Source of the DNA: Clostridia bacterium
Lineage (GTDB): Bacteria > Bacillota > Clostridia > CAKSNL01 > HGM11501
Assembly (NCBI GenBank): GCA_030535815.1
Contig: JAUNRD010000023.1
Location: 2,410 to 13,165, forward strand
Direction of reading: 5' to 3'
Length of the DNA: 10,756 bases
The notes under the pieces were generated by a model, which saw only the letters and a list, made by a program, of their open reading frames with translations, searched no databases and had not been told where the DNA came from. Below, piece after piece: positions 5,944 through 10,756 of this stretch. A program made the position numbers and the translations under genes. The first letter of the stretch is position 1; the number at the start of each line of letters is the position of its first letter.

Positions 5944-8086
5944 ATTCTACCCTAACTGTTATCTTATCTTTTACATAGGCGTCTTTGCCTATCCAGATGT
6001 CAAATTTGCCTTCTTCGACTGTGAATTCGCCTTCATCGTTGTAATAGCCGAGCTTTTCAAAATCGACAAAGAAGTTAAGCTTTACTTCTTCCCCGGGCTT
6101 TAAGACATTTTTTGAAAACGCCTTAAGTTCCTTAATCGGGCGCACCATAGATGACACCTTGTCGGTTATGTAAACCTGAGTAACCTCAGCGCCTTCACGC
6201 TCTCCCGTGTTCTTAACGGTGATGCTTACGGAAAAGCCATCCCCCGCTTCCAAATCCTTTAAGCTGATTTTTGTTTTATCCGAGGTGATTTCGCCATAGG
6301 AAAATTCGGTATAAGAAAGTCCGTAGCCGAAGGGATACATGGGCGTTGCAAGGGAATCGTGATAGGAATGCACTCTTTTATTGGTTTCGCCATAGTAGGA
6401 ATCAAGGGGAATTGCGCCCTTTTCACGGTTATAGTATATTGGAATCTGCCCTGTATATCGGGGAAAGCTCATGGGAAGTCGTCCAGAAGGATTAACGTCA
6501 CCGTAAAGAGCGGAAACTGCGCTTTGTGCACTTCTTGTTCCCGAGTGCCATATATAAAGAATTGCATCAAGATAAGGCTCCGCCTCGGAAAGTGCGATGG
6601 GACGGCCGAACGCCATAACACCTATTATTTTAACGCCCAGAGCGTGCACTCTCTTTATGAATTCCAGCTGCTCTGCCGGAAGCTCCACTTTAGTTAAGCT
6701 GTTAGCCTCACCCGTTACCTTTCTGCTTTCACCTAAGGTTAATACCACGGCATCTGCCATTCTTACAAAGGGTAAAATTCCGTCCCAGAGATAGTCGCTC
6801 TCTGCGAAAAATGCATTTACTTTACGCTCTTTCAGCGCCTCTTTAATGCTTTTCACTCTTGTAACATCACCGTCTGCGCTCCAGGAGCCCATAAGAGAAT
6901 GCTTTTCAGAAAGCATAGGGCCTGCAAATAAAACGGCCGCTTCCTTTTTAAGGGGCAGGATGTTTTCGTTGTTTTTAAGAAGCACCATTGCTTCGTCTGC
7001 ACATTTTTCTGCGCAATCTTCTGTTTCCTCTATATCAATTTTCTGTCTTACCACATAGGGATTTTCAAAAAGACCAAGCTTAAGCTTTATGCCAAGAATT
7101 CTTGATACGGCTTCGTTAATGGTTTCTTCCGAAACCTTGCCCTCCGAAACAAGCGCTTCGAGATTATCGAAGAAGGCACGGCACACCATATCCATATCCA
7201 TTCCTGCATTTATTGCAATTTTTGCCGCCTCTTTCTTATCTGATGCCTGACCGAAAAATACAAGCTTTTCGACAGAGCCCCAGTCGCTTATAACAAAGCC
7301 TTCAAAGGAAAGCTCGTCCTTAAGCAATTTTCTTAAAAGCTTTTTGCTTGCCGCAGTTGACGTTCCGTTGATTTCGTTAAAGGAATTCATTACCGTTGCA
7401 CAGCCTGCATCTATCGCCTTCTTGAATGGAGGAAGGTAGAAGTTTCTTAAGGTATAGTCGGAAATTTCCGTCTTGTCATAGTCTCTTCCGCCTTCAGCGG
7501 CACCATAGCCTATGAAATGCTTTGCCGTTGCCGCAACGGATGAAGGAGAAAGCTCCTCGCCCTGAAAGCCCTTTACGATGGCTTCCGCCATAACACCGCC
7601 AACATAAGGGTCCTCGCCTATGCCTTCTATGCATCTTCCCCATCTTGAGTCTCTCGATATATCAATCATGGGCGCAAAGGTCCAGTTAACGCCGTTGTTT
7701 TTTGTTTCCTTTGCAATATGGCTGTACGCCGTTTTAACAAGGTCGGGATTGAACATTGCAGAAAGTGCCAAGGGCACGGGGAAAACCGTTGTATAGCCGT
7801 GGATAATATCCCTTCCGAAAAGAAGCGGTATTCCCATTCTGCTTTCCTCTACCGCCGTTTTCTGTATCTCATCAATTACTTCATAATAAACCTTTTCCTG
7901 CGCATCGTTTCCCGCTGTTGCGGTGCTTGCCAGGATGATTGAGCCAAGCTCCCCGTTTCTTACGCGCTCTTTTATTTTTTCAAGGTCTTTCGGGCTTACC
8001 GCCTCCTGATTGAGCTGACCGATTTTTTCGTTAAGTGTCATTCCGGAAATTATACTGTCAATTCTTTCTTTTAATTTTATATCCAT
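5942..8086 (-). CDS. Glycoside hydrolase family 3 beta-glucosidase (BglX-like), cytoplasmic
   Basis: GH3 enzymes release non-reducing terminal sugars, usually beta-D-glucose or xylose, by a retaining mechanism. The 714-residue product has the three-part BglX layout. The barrel domain (about 1-345) carries RDSRWGR (145-151), a conserved KHF (189-191) and the nucleophile D268 in VISDWGS. The alpha/beta domain (about 360-580) carries LGESRKVTGEANS, where E460 is a likely acid/base by position. PFGYGLSYTEF (585-595) leads into a fibronectin-III-like C-terminal domain (about 612-712). There is no signal peptide or membrane segment, so it probably acts on imported oligosaccharides. It is last in the minus-strand operon, 14 bases after the MBL-fold gene, with AAGGAGG at 8094-8100 touching that gene's stop. 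The family is certain; the substrate (gluco-, xylo- or other) is not readable here. Confidence 0.94.
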   Translation of the reverse strand: MDIKLKERIDSIISGMTLNEKIGQLNQEAVSPKDLEKIKERVRNGELGSIILASTATAGNDAQEKVYYEVIDEIQKTAVEESRMGIPLLFGRDIIHGYTTVFPVPLALSAMFNPDLVKTAYSHIAKETKNNGVNWTFAPMIDISRDSRWGRCIEGIGEDPYVGGVMAEAIVKGFQGEELSPSSVAATAKHFIGYGAAEGGRDYDKTEISDYTLRNFYLPPFKKAIDAGCATVMNSFNEINGTSTAASKKLLRKLLKDELSFEGFVISDWGSVEKLVFFGQASDKKEAAKIAINAGMDMDMVCRAFFDNLEALVSEGKVSEETINEAVSRILGIKLKLGLFENPYVVRQKIDIEETEDCAEKCADEAMVLLKNNENILPLKKEAAVLFAGPMLSEKHSLMGSWSADGDVTRVKSIKEALKERKVNAFFAESDYLWDGILPFVRMADAVVLTLGESRKVTGEANSLTKVELPAEQLEFIKRVHALGVKIIGVMAFGRPIALSEAEPYLDAILYIWHSGTRSAQSAVSALYGDVNPSGRLPMSFPRYTGQIPIYYNREKGAIPLDSYYGETNKRVHSYHDSLATPMYPFGYGLSYTEFSYGEITSDKTKISLKDLEAGDGFSVSITVKNTGEREGAEVTQVYITDKVSSMVRPIKELKAFSKNVLKPGEEVKLNFFVDFEKLGYYNDEGEFTVEEGKFDIWIGKDAYVKDKITVRVE

Positions 8087-8100
8087 AAGAATTCCTCCTT

Positions 8101-8766
8101 TTAATCTTCGTACAATATCTTAAATCCGATATCCTTTATGATATCAGGATCGTGAAACAGCACCGGGATGTATTTTTCTTTACTGTATTCTTCTATAAAC
8201 CGCTTACTTTTATCAAGCGAGCAGCTGCTTCCGGTTATCTTGTCTTTGGAAAGATTTTCTTTTGTGTAGCATTCATCCCCGCAAAGGACGAAAGTATTTT
8301 TACCGCACTTTATTAAAACTATTGAAGAGCCCTTTGTGTGCCCGCCGATGTGCCTGATTTCAATATTATCAGGTATTTTTTCGCTTTCGTCAAAAAGTGT
8401 TATCTTTCCAGCATTTTGCAAATACTTTTCAGCAGCTTTTGCTTCTTCTTTTTGCAGGTAAATATTTGCATTTCCGTAATTATATACCGCATCAATATGG
8501 TCGTGATGCGAATGGGTAATTATCACATCGGTTATATCGGTACACTTTATGCCGTATGATTCAAGGACTCTTGCGGGCTTTTCAAATTCAATAAGCTTAA
8601 AGCCGGGCATTGTGTCACAGCCCGCATCAACCAGTATTTTTTTGTTTTTGTGTTCTATGAGAAAAAACAGAAGACTGACAGGAAGCTTCACATCTTCGCT
8701 TCCGTCCTGAAACGCCATTCTTTCCGTAATTTCCGTTGCACCGTATTTAAATGCGATAAGTCGCAT
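8101..8766 (-). CDS. MBL-fold metallohydrolase resembling AiiA-type N-acyl homoserine lactonase
   Basis: The protein has a metallo-beta-lactamase fold with a complete two-metal site. Numbered from the chosen start, HSHHDH spans 85-90 (H85, H87, D89, H90), with H143 in GGHTKG, D164 in CGDE and H205 in LFHDPD. The segment D164-E-C-Y167-T-K-E-N closely matches the D-A-S-Y-T-K-E-N segment I recall from Bacillus AiiA, including the catalytic-site tyrosine, which points to a lactone or ester substrate. Two starts are possible. The ATG at 8781 has no ribosome binding site; the ATG at 8766 follows GGTGA (8771-8775) and is preferred, giving 221 residues. It is cytoplasmic, the second gene of the operon, 24 bases after the SGNH gene and 14 before the glucosidase. 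Fold and metal site are sure; the true substrate is unknown and could be a sugar lactone or acyl ester rather than a quorum-sensing signal. Confidence 0.82.
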   Translation of the reverse strand: MRLIAFKYGATEITERMAFQDGSEDVKLPVSLLFFLIEHKNKKILVDAGCDTMPGFKLIEFEKPARVLESYGIKCTDITDVIITHSHHDHIDAVYNYGNANIYLQKEEAKAAEKYLQNAGKITLFDESEKIPDNIEIRHIGGHTKGSSIVLIKCGKNTFVLCGDECYTKENLSKDKITGSSCSLDKSKRFIEEYSKEKYIPVLFHDPDIIKDIGFKILYED

Positions 8767-8790
8767 AGCCTCACCCTGCATTTAATAAAA

Positions 8791-9816
8791 TTATAAGTAT
8801 TTTTTCATCTTGTTATATAAGTTTTCATAATGCTTAGAAAAGCCCATATCGTTGGGATGAAGTTTTAAGTCTCCATAGAAAGCTTCATCCTCGGGGACAA
8901 AATCGTATCCTGAGATGAATGTGACATTTTCAAGCTTTGATGTAACCTCTTTTATGTATTCTTCTATATAGCTGAAAGCTCCCACCTTGCTTTCCTCGTG
9001 CAAATCCTTTCTCCAGATGGGAGTAATAGCAAAAATTTTTGACGATAAATATTTTTTACTTAGTGCCTCATAAAAGGCTTTGCAGTTTTTATCAAATTCG
9101 TCTTTTCCCAGCCTGCTCCAGTCATTTGTTCCGTAAGCAACGATTATATAATCGGGTATATATGCTTCTTCGCTTTCTGCAAGACCGGGGAAAAACACCT
9201 CTCCGCCTATCGCCTTATTGATTTCTTCTGCGCCTAATTTCTCCGAAAGAAGCGAAACATATCTTCTTGACGGCCTTAAAGCGTCATACCCCTGCGTAAT
9301 GGAGTCCCCGAAAGCAAGGAGCTTTTTGGATCGCTTGACCGGCTCTATAAAAGAATTATCATCAATTTTGATATTCTTTAATCCTATGCCGACAGACCAG
9401 GGAAAGTAAACCTCAACTTCTTTTTCGCCTTTACCAAGCATAAATTCTTTCGAAAAGTCCTCCGTCGGACAAGCCTTTGCGCTGTAGTTTTCCTTCATTT
9501 CGGATTCATTGAAGTTATCAATGCACCCTATCATTTTTTTATTTACAAAAACATCCACGGAATAGTAACTGCGGGAAGAGCCGGAAAAAACGCTGCCGCT
9601 TAAATAAAGCTTTTCACTGTCTGTCTTAAAGGACAGCCTGATGCCTGCTGTCGAAAAGGTTTTCTTATAAAAATCAGCATTTCTTCTTTTGTATAACTCT
9701 TCCTGTTCTTCGGTAAATCTGTAAAATCTTATAAGATTGTCATTTTCTTTAACTCTCTCAGCACCGGTTGTTATTTTTTCAATTTGATTTAATGTAAGAT
9801 TCATATAATAACTCAT
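8791..9816 (-). CDS. SGNH/GDSL-family esterase with N-terminal beta-sandwich-like domain
   Basis: The C-terminal half (about 163-341) is an SGNH hydrolase. Block I is FGDSITQG with nucleophile S172, a glycine turn lies at IGG (203-205), block III is GTND (229-232), and block V is LHPND with catalytic H320. The nearest acidic partner, D316, is four residues before the histidine rather than the usual three. The N-terminal ~155 residues look beta-rich and probably form a jelly-roll domain, as in two-domain carbohydrate esterases (CE2-like); that comparison is from memory. No signal peptide is seen. Such enzymes usually remove acetyl or other acyl groups from sugars. It is the first gene of the operon with the lactonase-like and GH3 genes, so deacylation of oligosaccharides before hydrolysis is plausible. 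The ATG at 9816 has only a weak site (TGAGA); the ATG at 9804, four codons later, is an alternative. Confidence 0.85.
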   Translation of the reverse strand: MSYYMNLTLNQIEKITTGAERVKENDNLIRFYRFTEEQEELYKRRNADFYKKTFSTAGIRLSFKTDSEKLYLSGSVFSGSSRSYYSVDVFVNKKMIGCIDNFNESEMKENYSAKACPTEDFSKEFMLGKGEKEVEVYFPWSVGIGLKNIKIDDNSFIEPVKRSKKLLAFGDSITQGYDALRPSRRYVSLLSEKLGAEEINKAIGGEVFFPGLAESEEAYIPDYIIVAYGTNDWSRLGKDEFDKNCKAFYEALSKKYLSSKIFAITPIWRKDLHEESKVGAFSYIEEYIKEVTSKLENVTFISGYDFVPEDEAFYGDLKLHPNDMGFSKHYENLYNKMKKYL

Positions 9817-9862
9817 TTGTCTCAGCGGTATTTATCTTGCAATAGTGTTTTGAACTGCATAT

Positions 9863-9880
9863 AAAAACCGGATAATCCGG
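9863..9880 (-). terminator. Possible short terminator after the small membrane-protein gene
   Basis: Read on the minus strand, CCGGA-TTA-TCCGG (9880-9868) forms a 5-bp GC-rich stem with a 3-base loop followed directly by five Ts (9867-9863). It lies about 90 bases after the stop at 9967 and 46 bases before the SGNH start. It would separate the two minus-strand units. The stem is short, so the call is tentative. Confidence 0.4.
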
Positions 9881-9890
9881 ATACCGGTAT
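9868..9890. repeat. CCGG-rich repeat and palindrome cluster upstream of the SGNH operon
   Basis: Three closely packed copies read CCGGATA (9868-9874), CCGGATA (9877-9883) and CCGGTAT (9884-9890). The last overlaps a perfect 10-base palindrome, ATACCGGTAT (9881-9890). The cluster stands out in an AT-rich spacer and overlaps the possible terminator. It could be a regulator binding site for the sugar operon or merely alternative hairpin arms. Confidence 0.45.
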
Positions 9891-9910
9891 TTTTAATAAT
9901 TGCTACACAT

Positions 9911-9933
9911 AAGGTTTAGATGCAAACCTTTTT
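9911..9933. repeat. Inverted repeat with 7-bp arms in the 9817-9966 intergenic region
   Basis: AAGGTTT (9911-9917) pairs with AAACCTT (9924-9930) around a 6-base loop. On the plus strand a run of five Ts overlaps the end (9929-9933), giving a terminator-like form, but no plus-strand gene ends here. On the minus strand it would lie in the leader or promoter zone of the SGNH operon. The function is not resolved. Confidence 0.4.
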
Positions 9934-9966
9934 AGTCGTAGTTCGTGGTAAGTTAAGAGCAAAAAA

Positions 9967-10200
9967 TTATTTTTTATTCAGGCAATTCAGGAATTTCAGA
10001 ATAAGGCTTGTTAATACTAAACCAATACCTATTGGCATAGTTGCTTTGCCTACATTATAATACAGCATCCACCTTCTTGTCATTTCTGGAGTTGGATCCT
10101 GATATGGCAACCCAGCTTTGATAAACATCGCATAAAAACCAACAACAAAAAGAACTATACCTATAATAATTATATAATTAGTCACTTTCTTTTTCATCAT
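9967..10200 (-). CDS. Small two-helix membrane protein, unrecognised
   Basis: I do not recognise the family. The predicted 77-residue protein starts with MMKKK, has a hydrophobic helix at about 9-27, a short loop containing LPYQDPTPEMTRRW (31-44), and a second glycine-containing helix at about 52-70 ending in a lysine tail. That is a typical small integral membrane protein with basic ends. The start is chosen by AAGGAG at 10205-10210; it serves the ATG at 10200 (4 bases) or the adjacent ATG at 10197 (7 bases). The longer frame from 10233 would add 11 polar residues over the ribosome binding site and is unlikely. It lies 64 bases after the amidotransferase-like gene on the same strand and may share its transcript. 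The clear site and membrane pattern support a real gene. Confidence 0.6.
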   Translation of the reverse strand: MMKKKVTNYIIIIGIVLFVVGFYAMFIKAGLPYQDPTPEMTRRWMLYYNVGKATMPIGIGLVLTSLILKFLNCLNKK

Positions 10201-10204
10201 ACCA

Positions 10205-10227
10205 CTCCTTTCGACATTATTCGACAT
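10205..10227 (-). promoter_or_regulatory. Ribosome binding site and tandem ATGTCGAA repeat before the small membrane gene
   Basis: On the minus strand ATGTCGAA occurs twice with a 10-base period (10227-10220 and 10217-10210), running into AAGGAG (10210-10205). The AAGGAG fixes the start at 10200 or 10197. A period near one helical turn could suit an operator, but a chance duplication is equally possible. Confidence 0.45.
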
Positions 10228-10264
10228 ATTCATATAGTTCGTATCAGGTTAAAACAGAAAATTA

Positions 10265-10756
10265 TTACCCGTTTTCAGAAAGTTTTTTACACAAATCAAT
10301 AAAAAATTCAAAAATCCTTGCTCCATCAACCGCATCGTCTCTTTTTTCGCTAAAACACATCTTTTCAGGATGCCATTGCAATGCATAAATAGGTAATTCT
10401 CTATGCTTTATCGCCTCTACAGTAATTCCGTCAAAAGCGGTTGCGACAATTTCAACACCTTCCCCGAGGTCTTTTATTGCCTGGTGATGATGACTGTTTA
10501 CAGAAAATTCAGTACCATAGATTTCTGAAAGGAAGCTGCCCTCCTTCGCTCTTATATCATGCACCAGATAGTGTTCAAGTGAAAAACGGTGTTCATCAGC
10601 ATTTGGAATATCCTGATGCAAACTACCGCCCAAGGCAACATTTATAAGTTGACAACCTCTGCACACGCCAAATATCGGCTTTTTTGCTTCAACGAATTTT
10701 CTGAACAGTTCAAATTCTGCTACATCCCGCAAATCATCAATATTAACAGAACCGTT
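10265..10756 (-). CDS. Class-I glutamine-amidotransferase-like hydrolase (peptidase C26, PuuD-type), 5' end outside window
   Basis: The last 163 residues are present; the frame stays open to the right edge, so the start lies beyond it. C26 family members such as gamma-glutamyl-gamma-aminobutyrate hydrolase cleave gamma-glutamyl amide bonds and have about 240-255 residues, so about one third is missing. The triad elements are visible: nucleophile C32 in FGVCRGCQ (numbered from the first visible residue), followed by LINVALGGSLHQDI, and the WHPE motif with H129 and E131. NSHHHQAI lies between them and is characteristic of the PuuD group. No synthetase partner domain is seen. The likely role is breakdown of gamma-glutamyl compounds in the cytoplasm. 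The exact substrate is not readable, and other puu genes, if any, would be to the right. Confidence 0.9.
   Translation of the reverse strand, partial: NGSVNIDDLRDVAEFELFRKFVEAKKPIFGVCRGCQLINVALGGSLHQDIPNADEHRFSLEHYLVHDIRAKEGSFLSEIYGTEFSVNSHHHQAIKDLGEGVEIVATAFDGITVEAIKHRELPIYALQWHPEKMCFSEKRDDAVDGARIFEFFIDLCKKLSENG

Noticed and set aside
6359..6697. Open frame of 112 codons on the plus strand
   Set aside because: It lies wholly antisense to the GH3 gene, has no domain features and no plausible upstream signals.
8767..8781. ATG at 8781 as the start of the MBL-fold gene
   Set aside because: No ribosome binding site precedes it, and the GGTGA that serves the ATG at 8766 would lie inside the coding region.
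9911..9933. Plus-strand rho-independent terminator
   Set aside because: The stem plus T-run looks right in form, but no plus-strand gene precedes it between 5900 and 9911, so it is listed only as an inverted repeat.

Overview
The window looks like chromosome from a low- to mid-GC Firmicute, most likely an anaerobic Clostridia-type (gut) bacterium. The reasons are the strong AAGGAGG-type ribosome binding sites, the AT-rich sigma-A promoters, a MurT-type Mur ligase with its zinc-ribbon insert, a short BirA without a DNA-binding domain, and a YacP/Rae1-type NYN domain. The species cannot be named from the sequence alone. There are no rRNA, tRNA, CRISPR or insertion-sequence features, and no gene-free stretch longer than 300 bases.

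Left part (1-5943). A partial murT on the minus strand (lipid II amidation) is divergent from a tight plus-strand operon of three genes. These are lnt (apolipoprotein N-acyltransferase), birA (biotin-protein ligase, overlapping lnt by 8 bases) and an 860-residue fusion protein. The fusion joins a complete EF-G/TetM-like translational GTPase to a C-terminal YacP/Rae1-like NYN endoribonuclease domain. Two back-to-back promoters lie in the 125-base murT/lnt gap. The operon ends in a 13-bp hairpin flanked by A and T runs, which also serves the convergent beta-glucosidase gene.

Middle part (5942-9816, minus strand). A three-gene operon is transcribed in the order SGNH/GDSL esterase, AiiA-like metallo-beta-lactamase-fold hydrolase, GH3 beta-glucosidase. 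None has a signal peptide, so they probably act in the cytoplasm. The esterase and glucosidase would suit processing of imported, perhaps acylated, oligosaccharides. The role of the lactonase-like enzyme is open.

Right part (9817-10756, minus strand). A 150-base intergenic region holds two hairpins and a CCGG-rich repeat cluster. It is followed by an unrecognised two-helix membrane protein of about 77 residues and the C-terminal 163 residues of a class-I glutamine-amidotransferase-like (peptidase C26, PuuD-type) hydrolase that runs off the window.

The most interesting item is the GTPase-NYN fusion. One chain carries a module that enters the ribosomal A site and a module related to a ribosome-dependent mRNA endonuclease, which suggests a GTP-driven ribosome-rescue or mRNA-cleavage factor rather than a tetracycline-resistance protein.
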